DNA from: Candidatus Aminicenantes bacterium UBA6228
GTDB lineage: Bacteria; Acidobacteriota; Aminicenantia; Aminicenantales; Saccharicenantaceae
Reading direction: 5' to 3'
Length of the DNA: 64,000 nt
Assembly (NCBI GenBank): GCA_002441005.1
Contig: DJWO01000014.1
Location: forward strand, 1 to 64,000
Under the pieces are notes generated by a model. That model was not told the DNA's origin. It saw only the letters and a list, made by a program, of their open reading frames with translations, and made no database searches. Of this stretch, positions 51,926-61,061 are shown piece after piece. The position numbers and the translations under genes are program-made. Position 1 is the stretch's first letter. Each line of letters starts with the position of its first letter.

Positions 51926-53770
51926 TTATTTTTTTATTTTAATAGGAACAGTGATGGCCCCCTTAAAAACAAAAGGAACAGGCAATTGATATTCACTTAA
52001 AGTTGACCGGCTGATTTCAGTCAGATTAGCCGTAGCCGCCCGGGGAGAAGTTAGCATGGCTTTATAGCCTGGCGGGATATCGGGCCATTCTTCACCTTTA
52101 AGAAAAATCCCCGGCCTGGTAACCAGCAACTTAAAATAAATCCGGTTATTCTTTCTCAGATTGCTGAGCAGCCGGATCAAGTGTTCAAAGCTTCTCGGGG
52201 TAAAATCCTGCAGGCGGTAGAGACTTTTCTCAAGCTGTTGCATATAAGCAGCATCACCTACAGCCAGTTCCAGCTCTGAGCCGCCCGGAAGGGAGGGAGC
52301 CGTAAATTCCACCTCTTCTGTTAAGGTTTCATTCTTAAAAGTCCGGAAATAAACCCTGGCCGTAATTACCTCCCCTGGTTGAACAGCATATTTATCCAGC
52401 AAAACTTTTTCCAGACTGGCCTGTCTGATTTCCTCGACTGACCTGACTTTGAGGTCAATCTGAGAAATTTTAATCTGCTGAAACTCATTATTGTTGAGAA
52501 GATAGGAGACCGCAGCTACGATAGATGACAGGCTGGTAGTTGGATTATCAAAATTCCCGCTGAATAAATCTTCCAAATGCACGATTTGACCGCGTTCCAG
52601 AACAATATTAGCTTCAAAATCAAGTGACAGATTGCCATAAGACCGTTCTTCGGCTCCGATGAGCGTTGACAGTCCGACATTGAGCAAAGCTGGAGTAAGA
52701 ATCGGATCATCAACTACTTTTAACTTGAACTGTTTCTTGCTGGTTAGATTATCCTGAATTTCAACATTAACCTGGACATAACGGGGAAGTTTTCCAATCT
52801 CTCCCAGGACGCCATTCGTCCTGTCCTGAGAGACCCGGCCGATTAGCTGGCCGGTGGCTGCCAGTTTAAATGAACTTTCGAGACTGGGCACCACGGTCAG
52901 GATTTCAGCTCTGGTCAGGCCATAGTCAACTGCTCCAAGGTTATAAAAGGGGTGGCCAAAGGCCAGAATTCTTTCTCCATCTACATAGGTCACAGTCCCG
53001 ACCGCCGTCAGATCGAGATCCCCGCCTAACAGTTGAACACCAACTGCCTCACCTTCGCTTAAGGTGACTCGCGGAGGGACATTTAGATTCAAGGCCTGCC
53101 CGGTAGCCATTTTAGCTCCTAAGACCGGTTGAAAATTATCCCGGCTAAAAAACGATTTATGATGATTAAAAGCCCGGGCCGAAAATCCAGAAAAGACTAA
53201 GGGGGTTTTAATCGGGATTAAAGCCTGATCGGCTGAAGCGGCTGGAGCTTGATTCAAGTTCCAGTTTAAATAATCTCTTCCCACCTCTTCCAGAGTGGAA
53301 GGGAGCTTAAACCAGCTGGCCAGCGGGCTTCTTCCAGACCGGATAGAAGCATTTTTCTCAGGAATAGCCAACATATCTTCGATGGGAGTAATCCCAGCTA
53401 TAGCTTCTTTCGAAAAAGAGTAGCTAAAAGAAACAGAGCCAATAATCTTGCCATCAATATAGACGGGGCTGCCGCTCATTCCGGCTATCACTCCGGTGTT
53501 TTCCAGACCCTGACCGGTTAGCCTGGCCAGAATCCAGTTTTGTTTTGGCTGGACATTTTCGAGAATCCCCAGAATTTCAACATTGAATTCCTGGATCTGG
53601 TGGCCGGTAAAGACACTTTTACCGATGCCTTTCATCCCTGGCTTAACCTGAGAAAGAGGCATAATGACTGGCCCGGCCAGCAACGGCCTGACCAGCAAAA
53701 TACTTAAGAATACAAAAAGCAGGAAAAAAGCCTGATATCTACCAGTCCTCAAAAACTTTGGACAAAACAT
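51926..53770 (-). CDS. SpoIVB-type (peptidase S55) domain protein
   Basis: 614 residues with an N-terminal signal (about 12-32). The S55 domain spans about 35-260: VKPGMKGIGKSVFTGHQIQEF, then the serine motif GVIAGMSGSPVYIDGKIIGSV. A mid-domain segment FAFGHPFYN-like (AFGHPFYNLGAVDYGL) is also typical. The rest (about 270-614) has no clear family. SpoIVB is a sporulation signalling protease in Bacillus, but S55-domain proteins occur in non-sporulating Acidobacteria-like diderms. It lies 43 bases after the alpha-oxoamine synthase gene and 23 before the propeller gene. Target unknown. Confidence 0.85.
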   Translation of the reverse strand: MFCPKFLRTGRYQAFFLLFVFLSILLVRPLLAGPVIMPLSQVKPGMKGIGKSVFTGHQIQEFNVEILGILENVQPKQNWILARLTGQGLENTGVIAGMSGSPVYIDGKIIGSVSFSYSFSKEAIAGITPIEDMLAIPEKNASIRSGRSPLASWFKLPSTLEEVGRDYLNWNLNQAPAASADQALIPIKTPLVFSGFSARAFNHHKSFFSRDNFQPVLGAKMATGQALNLNVPPRVTLSEGEAVGVQLLGGDLDLTAVGTVTYVDGERILAFGHPFYNLGAVDYGLTRAEILTVVPSLESSFKLAATGQLIGRVSQDRTNGVLGEIGKLPRYVQVNVEIQDNLTSKKQFKLKVVDDPILTPALLNVGLSTLIGAEERSYGNLSLDFEANIVLERGQIVHLEDLFSGNFDNPTTSLSSIVAAVSYLLNNNEFQQIKISQIDLKVRSVEEIRQASLEKVLLDKYAVQPGEVITARVYFRTFKNETLTEEVEFTAPSLPGGSELELAVGDAAYMQQLEKSLYRLQDFTPRSFEHLIRLLSNLRKNNRIYFKLLVTRPGIFLKGEEWPDIPPGYKAMLTSPRAATANLTEISRSTLSEYQLPVPFVFKGAITVPIKIKK

Positions 53771-53813
53771 ATTAAAGGTACCTTTTTACCTCAGTTAAAT
53801 TTCAAGAAAAATC

Positions 53814-54998
53814 TCAGTGGATAAGCCCCAGAGCCCGGCCAGTTTTTTCGAAGGCAGCCAGAACTTGATGAAGTTCTTCATCGGTATGATTGGCTGAATA
53901 ACTGGTCCTGACCAGAGCCTGTCCCTGGGGGACAGCCGGATAGATAACTGGCGTGGTAAAAATTCCTTCCTCTCTTATACCTTTCCATAAAGCGAAGGTC
54001 AGATCGTCATCTCCAATATGAATTGGAATGATCGGAGTTTGACTTGTTCCGGTATTATAGCCCATCTTCTGAAAACTATTTTTCATAAAATGAGTGATCT
54101 GCCACAATCTCTCTCTTCTTTCTGGCTCGGTTTCAATAATCTCGAGAGCAGCCAAGACAGCTGCCACCGAGGCCGGAGTGGAAGCGGCACTAAAAATAAG
54201 GGAACGGGCAGTGTGCTTGATATAATTGACCACCTTTTTTTCGCCCACCACAAAGCCACCGATTGAAACCAGCGACTTGCTGAAGGTGCCCATAATCAGG
54301 TCAACTTCGTTTTCCAGGCCAAAATGTTCAACTGTTCCCCGGCCATGTTCTCCCAGAACTCCAATCCCATGGGCTTCATCTACCATAACTCTGGCTTTAT
54401 ATTTTTTAGCCAGTTTGATGATGCCAGGCAGATCAGCCAGATCACCTTCCATACTGAAGACGCCATCAACCGCAATCATCTTACCTTTATCGGGCGGGAG
54501 TTCAGACAGCACTTTTTCCAGGTCTTTCATATCGTTATGCTTGAATTTTTTAACTTCGGCAAAAGACAACCGGCAGGCATCAATAATGCTGGCATGATCC
54601 ATCCGGTCAGTGAGGACATAATCATTTTTCCCGGCCACCGAAGAAATAATTCCGAGATTGGTCTGATAACCGGTCGAGAAGCTCAGCGCCGCCTCTTTAT
54701 TCATAAATTTCGCCAGCCGGTCCTCCAGCTTTTCATGGAGGTCAATAGTTCCGGTTAAGAACCTCGAGCCACAGGTAGCGACTCCATAACGATCTATGGC
54801 TTCTTTAGCCGCTTCTTTAACCTTGGGATGATCGATCAGCCCAAGATAGTTATTAGAGCCAATTAAGATCATTTCCCGGCCATGAACTTTCACTTTGTTC
54901 CCTATGGCTTCAGAAATAGGCGTAAAATAAGGATAGTTACCAGTGGCCATAACCTCATCTGCCCGGCTGAATTCATAACACTTGTCGAAAATGTCCAT
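53814..54998 (-). CDS. Alpha-oxoamine synthase, serine palmitoyltransferase-like
   Basis: A PLP enzyme condensing an amino acid with an acyl thioester. 394 residues, no signal. PLP Lys is K241 in MGTFSKSLVSIGGF; H135 (DRMDHASIID), D207 and H210 (VMVDEAHGIGVLG) complete the site. The CGSRFLTGTIDLHEKLE segment and MGTFSKSL match bacterial serine palmitoyltransferases better than the KBL or BioF versions I know. Glycine C-acetyltransferase remains possible, since a threonine dehydrogenase is encoded at 10378. TAGGAGG precedes the ATG. It is divergent from an epimerase-type SDR and a FabH-like gene, and upstream of the S55 gene. Confidence 0.87.
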   Translation of the reverse strand: MDIFDKCYEFSRADEVMATGNYPYFTPISEAIGNKVKVHGREMILIGSNNYLGLIDHPKVKEAAKEAIDRYGVATCGSRFLTGTIDLHEKLEDRLAKFMNKEAALSFSTGYQTNLGIISSVAGKNDYVLTDRMDHASIIDACRLSFAEVKKFKHNDMKDLEKVLSELPPDKGKMIAVDGVFSMEGDLADLPGIIKLAKKYKARVMVDEAHGIGVLGEHGRGTVEHFGLENEVDLIMGTFSKSLVSIGGFVVGEKKVVNYIKHTARSLIFSAASTPASVAAVLAALEIIETEPERRERLWQITHFMKNSFQKMGYNTGTSQTPIIPIHIGDDDLTFALWKGIREEGIFTTPVIYPAVPQGQALVRTSYSANHTDEELHQVLAAFEKTGRALGLIH

Positions 54999-55035
54999 TT
55001 ATTTCCTCCTAACTTTCTCTTTATTAGACCCTGCT

Positions 55036-55064
55036 ATTATACCTTCTTTTGACCCGTCTGTCTG
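55036..55064 (-). promoter_or_regulatory. Promoter for the alpha-oxoamine synthase-S55-propeller unit
   Basis: Minus-strand TATAAT (55036-55041, perfect), 17-base spacer, CAGACA (55059-55064). Leader about 30 bases. Confidence 0.6.
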
Positions 55065-55109
55065 GCAGCTTTATTTTTTACACTTTTGACCAGTTTTTTT
55101 CAAGAAAAA

Positions 55110-55138
55110 TTGACCGTTCAGGGTAGTTTAGTTTAAAA
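55110..55138 (+). promoter_or_regulatory. Promoter for the SDR-FabH pair, probably leaderless
   Basis: TTGACC (55110-55115), 17-base spacer, TTAAAA (55133-55138). Only 7 bases separate the -10 from the ATG at 55146, and no Shine-Dalgarno sequence is present. Confidence 0.45.
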
Positions 55139-55145
55139 TCAACCC

Positions 55146-56117
55146 ATGATTGTCCTGGTCACCGGCGCTTCAGGCTTTATCGGCAGCCGCCTGATTGAAC
55201 ATCTGCTGGCCGAAGGTCAAAATGAAATTTATGCTCTGGTCAGAAACCCGGCTAAGCTTAGCTGGCTAAAAAATAATTCTGCGCTCCATTTGCTCAGCGG
55301 AGACCTTGAATCGCTGCCTGGCCTGCCAGAGAATCTCGAGGTGGTTTTTCATCTGGCCGGTTTAACTAAAGCCACCAAACACGCCGATTATTATACTGTA
55401 AACCAGAAAGGAATGGCAAGGCTTGTTGCCCATCTTATTCAAAGTGGATTGAAGCCGAAGTTCGTCTATTTGAGCAGCCTGGCCGCCGGCCGGCCGGCCC
55501 GGGATGGGCGGCCGACTAAAGAAGATGAGCCGCCTGAGCCCGCTTCTCCTTATGGAGAAAGCAAGCTTCTGGCTGAACAGGAAGTCTTAAAATACCAGGA
55601 GATTCTACCAGCCACGATCATCCGGGCAGCAGCTATTTATGGGCCCAGAGACAGAGATTTTCTTCAATTTTTTGAATTGATCAATCATGGCTGGATGTTG
55701 ACTGTCAACAAAAAGATAACCATGAGCCTCTGTTATGTTGATGACTTAATCCTGGCCCTGGAGACCTGTGCTAAAAAAAGCCGGGGGGAAGGTGAAATCT
55801 ATAATGTGGCTGATCCTGTGCCCAGAACCTGGGAAGATATTGGAGCGGAAGCGGCCAGAATTCTGAATAAAAAAGTCAAAAAAGTGAAAGTTCCGCTGTC
55901 GCTGGCCAAAACGGCAGCCGCTCTGTCAGAGCTAGGGTCGAAGCTGTCGGGTAAATCGAGTCCGTTAAATTTGAGCAAGTACCGGGATATGGAAAAGCTG
56001 TGCTGGGTGGCCGATCCTTCGAAAATCAAAAAAGAATTGGGTTTTGAGACGGCCTGGCCTTTTGCCCGGGCTATGGAAGTGACCATTAACTGGTATATAG
56101 CTAATGGCTGGCTTTAA
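55146..56117 (+). CDS. NAD-dependent epimerase/dehydratase (extended SDR), possible 3-ketosphinganine reductase
   Basis: 323 residues. N-terminal NAD motif TGASGFIGSRL, catalytic YGESK near 137, and VFHLAGLTKA typical of extended SDRs of the 3-beta-hydroxysteroid dehydrogenase-like branch. In Caulobacter the ketosphinganine reductase CerR is an SDR of this type, and the divergent neighbour resembles serine palmitoyltransferase, so a lipid-reductase role is inferred. A nucleotide-sugar substrate cannot be excluded. Followed 37 bases later by a FabH-like gene. Confidence 0.82.
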   Translation: MIVLVTGASGFIGSRLIEHLLAEGQNEIYALVRNPAKLSWLKNNSALHLLSGDLESLPGLPENLEVVFHLAGLTKATKHADYYTVNQKGMARLVAHLIQSGLKPKFVYLSSLAAGRPARDGRPTKEDEPPEPASPYGESKLLAEQEVLKYQEILPATIIRAAAIYGPRDRDFLQFFELINHGWMLTVNKKITMSLCYVDDLILALETCAKKSRGEGEIYNVADPVPRTWEDIGAEAARILNKKVKKVKVPLSLAKTAAALSELGSKLSGKSSPLNLSKYRDMEKLCWVADPSKIKKELGFETAWPFARAMEVTINWYIANGWL

Positions 56118-56154
56118 GCCTGATAAATAAAAACAAAAGAAAGGATAAATCTAA

Positions 56155-57156
56155 ATGGAGAGAAGAACGGTAATATCCGGCCTGGGTTTTTATGTTCCTC
56201 CCAAAGTGGTAACTAACTTCGACCTGGAAAAAATGATGAATACTTCCGATGAATGGATCAGGGAGCGTACCGGTATTTTAGAGCGGCACTGGGCTGAACC
56301 AGGGGTCGGCACCTCTGACCTGGCCTACCAGGCTGCCCTCCAAGCCATAGAAAATGCCGGTATAGACAAAAACGAAATTGATTTCATTGTCGCCGCTACT
56401 CTCTCCCCTGATCACTATTTCCCGGGCATTGGCTTGATGGTTCAGGCTAAACTGGGGCTAAAAGAAATTGGTGCTCTGGATATCCGTGACCAGTGTTCCG
56501 GCTTTCTTTATGCCCTATCTGTAGCTGATCAATATCTCCGGACCGGGACTTATAAAAAGATATTACTGGTAGCTGCTGAGCTCCAGTCAGCTAACCTTGA
56601 TTTTTCTGACGAAGGAAGAGATATGTCCGTGCTTTTTGGCGACGGAGGAGCAGCTCTGATCCTTGAAGCTAATGATTCAGGCGACGGGCGCGGGCTGCTG
56701 GGCTGCTTCCTTTTTTCTGATGGCCGGTTCGTTAACGAGCTCTGGATGGATAAACCCTCCTCGCTGGATAATCCAACCTTTCAACTCGAATTTTTCCACC
56801 AGGGAAAGTTTTTTCCCAGGATGAATGGCCGGGCAGTCTTTAAAAATGCCTGCGAGAAAATGCCTCAGGCTGTTCTTTATGGCCTCCAGCAGCTTGGTTT
56901 AACTGTGGCTGATATAGATTATTTGATTCCTCATCAGGCCAACGACCGGATTTCTCAGATGGTTGGCCGTGGCCTTAAGCTACCCGAAGAAAAAGTCATT
57001 CGCAATATTCAACGTTATGGGAATACCACCGCTGCTTCTATACCAATCGCTCTGACCGAAGCAGTCCAGAACGGCCTGATTAAAAAGGGTAATTTGCTGG
57101 CCCTGACAGCCTTTGGCTCCGGTTTTACCTGGGGATCAGCTTTCCTCAGATGGTAA
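56155..57156 (+). CDS. FabH-like 3-oxoacyl-ACP synthase III
   Basis: A thiolase-fold condensing enzyme, 333 residues. The catalytic triad is intact: C114 (RDQCSGFLYAL), H260 (IPHQANDRI), N290 (YGNTTAASIP). In fatty acid synthesis it joins acetyl-CoA and malonyl-ACP; several paralogues make branched or special acyl starters. Location beside an epimerase-type SDR and a serine palmitoyltransferase-like gene, away from other fab genes, suggests a role in a specialised lipid. AAGGA precedes the ATG. Distance to the SDR (37 bases) implies an operon. Confidence 0.9.
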   Translation: MERRTVISGLGFYVPPKVVTNFDLEKMMNTSDEWIRERTGILERHWAEPGVGTSDLAYQAALQAIENAGIDKNEIDFIVAATLSPDHYFPGIGLMVQAKLGLKEIGALDIRDQCSGFLYALSVADQYLRTGTYKKILLVAAELQSANLDFSDEGRDMSVLFGDGGAALILEANDSGDGRGLLGCFLFSDGRFVNELWMDKPSSLDNPTFQLEFFHQGKFFPRMNGRAVFKNACEKMPQAVLYGLQQLGLTVADIDYLIPHQANDRISQMVGRGLKLPEEKVIRNIQRYGNTTAASIPIALTEAVQNGLIKKGNLLALTAFGSGFTWGSAFLRW

Positions 57157-57162
57157 AAAAGG

Positions 57163-57191
57163 TTTAAAAAAGGAAAAATTCAATTTATAAT
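57163..57191 (+). promoter_or_regulatory. Promoter for the DUF885 gene
   Basis: TTTAAA (57163-57168), 17-base spacer, perfect TATAAT (57186-57191), leaving a leader of about 70 bases. A second candidate TATAAA lies nearer the gene, just before CAGGAGG. Confidence 0.45.
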
Positions 57192-57268
57192 TGATATTTA
57201 AAGCCTGATTGTGGTAGGATTTTTCGGGATTAAAAGACTTATTCTTTATAAATCAGGAGGTAAAGATA

Positions 57269-59029
57269 ATGAAAAAAACAAGACTTACTGTCTTAAGCCT
57301 GATCGTTATCTTTCTGCTTTTCAGCCTGGGCAACTTGTTTGCTCAGAATAACGAGGACAGCAAATTCCAGAAGCTTCTCGAAAATTATCTGGACGAATAC
57401 TGGAAGTTTTACCCAACGGCGGCTACTCTGGCAGGTTACTATAAATATAATGATAAACTGGAAGACCCAAGTTCAGGCAACGTTGACAGAAGAGATGAAA
57501 CTCTCAAAAAGTTCAATGGTGATATGATCAAAATCGACCGGTCGAAACTTTCGGCTGAGAATCAGCAAGCTTTGAACATTCTTTTTGATCAGCTTGATCT
57601 GGAATTTGTTAAGCTGGAAAATACTATCCCCTGGGAATATAACCCTCTTTTTTACAACGAGATCATCATCAACAGCGTTCAGGCCCTGCTGACCAAAGAC
57701 TTTGCTCCAATTGATACCAGAATTAAGAGCGCGACCGAAAGAGTAAAGCTTATCCCGGGTCTAATCAAGAGAGCCAAAAGTGACTTAAAAACACCGGCCC
57801 AGGCTTATACCGAAGCAGCTATCAAACAAATTGGCCATATCATTGATTTTTACCGGAATGACGTGGCTGGACTGATAGCCAGCGCCTCTGACGCTAATAA
57901 GCAGCTTTTTCTGGCTGAAGTTAACAGGCTGATTCCAGTTCTGGAAGATTACCGGCAGTATCTTAAAAGCGATCTCTTACCTAAATCCACCGGGAATTTC
58001 CGTTTACAGGATGCTCACCGGCGGATGATTCAAAGGTTATCAGGGGCGGCCCTCAGCCAGGAAGAATTGATCAGCCGGGCCACCAGGGAAGTCAAAGACA
58101 TCCGGAATGAGATGCTGACAGTCTGCTACCCCCTCCACAAAATAATGTACCCCGATGTTGACATTGACAAATTGCAGGGTGAGCCTGATACTCTTATTAA
58201 CAGGATAGTCAAGGACATTTTTGATAAGATAAAAACTTTTCACCCCACAGCTGAAAATTTCGTCCCTGAGGTAGTAGCCTCAGCTGACCGCCTGAAAAAG
58301 TTCGGTCAGGATACTAAGCTTTTTCCTATTCCGACCGAAAACCTTAACCTTAAACCCATGCCGCCCTATTTTTCTGGTTTAAGCTTTACCCGGCTGGTTG
58401 GCCCTGGAGCCTATGACAATCACGGAAGCTATTCGCTGGAGATTATGTCTATCCCATCTGATTGGTCACCAGAAAAAATTCAAGGCTTTCTGGAAGAATA
58501 CAATAATTTCGAGCTGGAAGTCATGGCTGCTCAGAATGTTTTCCCCGGGACTTTTGTCCCCCTGGTCAGTACCAGAAAATCAGGCAGCCTGATGACCAAA
58601 CTCTTCCCCAATATGGCTCTCACTCTTGGCTGGCCTCTATACCTTGAAGAAAATCTTATTACTTCTGGATATGGCGATTATGACCTGAGGCTCAGACTGG
58701 CTCAGCTCAAAATGATGCTCAAAAATGTTATGGATTTCATCATTGACCTCAATATTCACCAGGGCACGATGACCAAAGATCAGGTGATGAGATATCTGAC
58801 GGTTACCGGTTTCCAGAGTGAAGCTGAAGCTGAAAGAAAGTGGGATTATTTAGTGCTTAATCCAGGTATGGGAGCTCTTCCCTATATCGGCTTGCAGGAA
58901 ATCCTTGACCTTGAAAAGGATGTACAGAGAACTAAAGGCCAGGCTTTTAACAAAGCTGAATTTATTACCAAACTCATTTCCAACTCAGCTTTGCCGCCTT
59001 CTTTGCTTAGAAACCTGGTTACTCAATAA
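57269..59029 (+). CDS. Secreted DUF885 protein with metal-binding motif lost
   Basis: 586 residues with a signal peptide (1-25, cleavage near LFAQN). The DUF885 fold is clear: helical N-terminus with YWKFYPTAATLAGY, IPSDWSPEKIQGFLEEYN (around 400), and the C-terminal GDYDLRLRLAQLKMMLKNVMDF. Active members carry HExxPGH in the middle of the last domain. Here the aligned residues read Q422-N423-V-F-P426-G427-T428, so both His and the Glu are gone, and the EGW motif is LGW. It is probably a non-catalytic relative. CAGGAGG precedes the ATG; a strong terminator follows. Single-gene unit. Confidence 0.82.
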   Translation: MKKTRLTVLSLIVIFLLFSLGNLFAQNNEDSKFQKLLENYLDEYWKFYPTAATLAGYYKYNDKLEDPSSGNVDRRDETLKKFNGDMIKIDRSKLSAENQQALNILFDQLDLEFVKLENTIPWEYNPLFYNEIIINSVQALLTKDFAPIDTRIKSATERVKLIPGLIKRAKSDLKTPAQAYTEAAIKQIGHIIDFYRNDVAGLIASASDANKQLFLAEVNRLIPVLEDYRQYLKSDLLPKSTGNFRLQDAHRRMIQRLSGAALSQEELISRATREVKDIRNEMLTVCYPLHKIMYPDVDIDKLQGEPDTLINRIVKDIFDKIKTFHPTAENFVPEVVASADRLKKFGQDTKLFPIPTENLNLKPMPPYFSGLSFTRLVGPGAYDNHGSYSLEIMSIPSDWSPEKIQGFLEEYNNFELEVMAAQNVFPGTFVPLVSTRKSGSLMTKLFPNMALTLGWPLYLEENLITSGYGDYDLRLRLAQLKMMLKNVMDFIIDLNIHQGTMTKDQVMRYLTVTGFQSEAEAERKWDYLVLNPGMGALPYIGLQEILDLEKDVQRTKGQAFNKAEFITKLISNSALPPSLLRNLVTQ

Positions 59030-59040
59030 GGAAACATTTT

Positions 59041-59077
59041 AAAGGGGAGAGAAGATTTATTTCTCTCCCCCTTTTTT
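59041..59077 (+). terminator. Intrinsic terminator after the DUF885 gene
   Basis: A stem of ten perfect pairs (59044-59053 with 59061-59070), 7-base loop, then C and six T residues. Confidence 0.85.
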
Positions 59078-59151
59078 CAGTGCGGCCCTGGTCTGAAGTC
59101 CGGATAAGGAAACTCGAAACTGAAAGCAGTTAGACAGAAGAGACCTGTCAA

Positions 59152-59973
59152 ATGTCTGAACAGGCAAGTTTGAAATTAGTTGATTCCCATGCTCACCTGG
59201 ATCTGCCAGATTTCCAGGCCGACCGGGATGAGGTCATCCAGAGAGCCGGTAGAAGCGGGGTCAAATATATTCTCTGTCCGCTGGATATATCTTCTCAGGA
59301 GAGCCTTGGCCAGGGCTTCAAACTTAAGGAACAAAGAAATAACATTTATTTAGCAGCCGGACTTCATCCCCATGACGCTAAGAGGCTGAGGCCTGACTAT
59401 TTTGTTCAGATCAAAGAAATGGCCGCAGCCGGCGAGATAATGGCCATTGGTGAAATTGGCCTTGATTTTCATTACAATTTTTCCCCTCCCGATAAACAGC
59501 TTGAGGCCTTCAGTCAGCAACTGGCTTTAGCTTCAGAGCTAAAACTTCCAGTCATTATTCACAGCCGGGAAGCTGCCGGCCAGATAATTGAAATCATAAA
59601 ATCTCTGCCTTATTCAGGTGGCGGTATTCTTCACTGTTTCAGTGAAAGCTGGCCGCAAGCCAAAGCCATGGTTGACCTTGGTTTTCTGGTCTCTTTTTCT
59701 GGCATTCTGACTTATGAACGGGCAGCCGGGGTTCAGGAAGCAGCTCGCCGCCTGCCTCTGGATGTCCTGCTGGTTGAAACCGATTCGCCCTATCTCACCC
59801 CCTACCCGGATAAAAAGATGGCTAAGCGAAACGAGCCAGCTTTCGTCGTGACCACAGCCAGAAAATTGGCCGGCTTGAAAAATCTCTCACTCGACCAGGT
59901 GGCAGAGGCTACCTCCGCGAATTTCTTCCGTTTCTTCCGGTTGAAAAACACCGGCTCAGATGTTAAGATTTAA
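59152..59973 (+). CDS. tatD: TatD-family metal-dependent deoxyribonuclease
   Basis: 273 residues, TIM-barrel hydrolase. Metal ligands are visible: HxH in VDSHAHLD, Glu in GEIGLDFHY, His in IIHSREA and LHCFSE, and Asp in VETDSPYLTP. Family members act as 3'-5' exonucleases and in DNA repair. No clear promoter is visible between the upstream terminator and the ATG. The prenyl synthase and CYTH genes follow at 26 and 27 bases in the same direction. Confidence 0.92.
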   Translation: MSEQASLKLVDSHAHLDLPDFQADRDEVIQRAGRSGVKYILCPLDISSQESLGQGFKLKEQRNNIYLAAGLHPHDAKRLRPDYFVQIKEMAAAGEIMAIGEIGLDFHYNFSPPDKQLEAFSQQLALASELKLPVIIHSREAAGQIIEIIKSLPYSGGGILHCFSESWPQAKAMVDLGFLVSFSGILTYERAAGVQEAARRLPLDVLLVETDSPYLTPYPDKKMAKRNEPAFVVTTARKLAGLKNLSLDQVAEATSANFFRFFRLKNTGSDVKI

Positions 59974-59999
59974 CCAACTTTTCTGACTGAAGACTAAGA

Positions 60000-61034
60000 A
60001 TGATCAAAAGTTATACTCTTTCTCCGAATCGTAAATCCGAATCAGATGCTTCTTTAGTGTCAATCTTCGCTCCAGTCAGAAGCGAATTACAAGCAGTTGA
60101 AAATCAGTTGCTTGGCTGGTCAAAAGCCTCCAGCCAGTCTATGATAGCCATGGCCAGACAGACTATCTCCAGGCCTGGAAAGTTGATACGTCCAGGGCTA
60201 TTCCTGCTCATAACCGGCCACTTTGGCTACCAGGAGAAGGACAGAATTGAAACTGCCGCTACCATCGAAGCCATTCATGTGGCCAGCTTGATTCACGACG
60301 ATATCATAGACGGTTCGGCTCTCCGCCGGGGAAAAGCCACCGCCTTAAAGGCCTTTGGCCCGGAATTCAGCCTGTTATTTGGAGATTATCTTTTTATAAA
60401 ATCCATTGCCCGGGCTCTCGATTTTAAAAACAAAAAGATTGCCCGAATTCTGGCTGAGGCCAGTGGCCAGATGATCGAAGGTGAAATTGAGGAGCTGAGC
60501 CAGAGTTATAATTTAAAAATAAGCGAAAACACTTACTTCAAAATAATCCGCAAGAAAACGGCCAGCTTATTTCAGGCTATAGGCGAACTGGCTGCTGAGT
60601 TAGCCGGGGTTCCACCAGACCTGAGCCAGGAGTTAAAAGCCTATGGTTTCAACCTCGGACTGGTTTATCAAATAGTGGATGATTTACTGGACCTTCAGGG
60701 CGATTCAGACGAAACCGGTAAGGCCCGTTTTTCTGACTGGCAGGAAGGCCGGATTACCCTGCCGGTGATCAGAGCCTTAAAAACCTGGCCGGAAAAACAA
60801 AAAAAGGCAGCAGCCAGCTGGCTAAAAAAAGAGAAGAAAGAGCAGAAACTGCCGGCTGATAGCTTTAATAATTTCCTGTCTGAATTGGAGAAAAGCGGAG
60901 CCATCAGCTCAAGTTTCAGGACAGCAGACAAGCTGGCTGATAAAGCTAAAAATTATCTGGCCAAACTGGAGACCAGTCCCTACCGGGAATCCTTAGTTAA
61001 ACTGGTAGATTTTGTACTTAAAAGGAAAAACTAA
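60000..61034 (+). CDS. Trans-polyprenyl diphosphate synthase
   Basis: Extends isoprenoid chains with isopentenyl diphosphate. 344 residues, all-helical. First Asp-rich motif is LIHDDIIDGS (around 100) and the second is VDDLLDLQGD (around 226), both of DDxxD type. RPGKLIRPGLFLL matches the region before the first motif. Length fits long-chain enzymes for quinone side chains (IspB-like), but chain length cannot be read reliably. Middle gene of a tatD-prenyl synthase-CYTH series. Confidence 0.9.
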   Translation: MIKSYTLSPNRKSESDASLVSIFAPVRSELQAVENQLLGWSKASSQSMIAMARQTISRPGKLIRPGLFLLITGHFGYQEKDRIETAATIEAIHVASLIHDDIIDGSALRRGKATALKAFGPEFSLLFGDYLFIKSIARALDFKNKKIARILAEASGQMIEGEIEELSQSYNLKISENTYFKIIRKKTASLFQAIGELAAELAGVPPDLSQELKAYGFNLGLVYQIVDDLLDLQGDSDETGKARFSDWQEGRITLPVIRALKTWPEKQKKAAASWLKKEKKEQKLPADSFNNFLSELEKSGAISSSFRTADKLADKAKNYLAKLETSPYRESLVKLVDFVLKRKN

Positions 61035-61061
61035 CTACCAAGATAGCGGCCAGAGGCGAAG

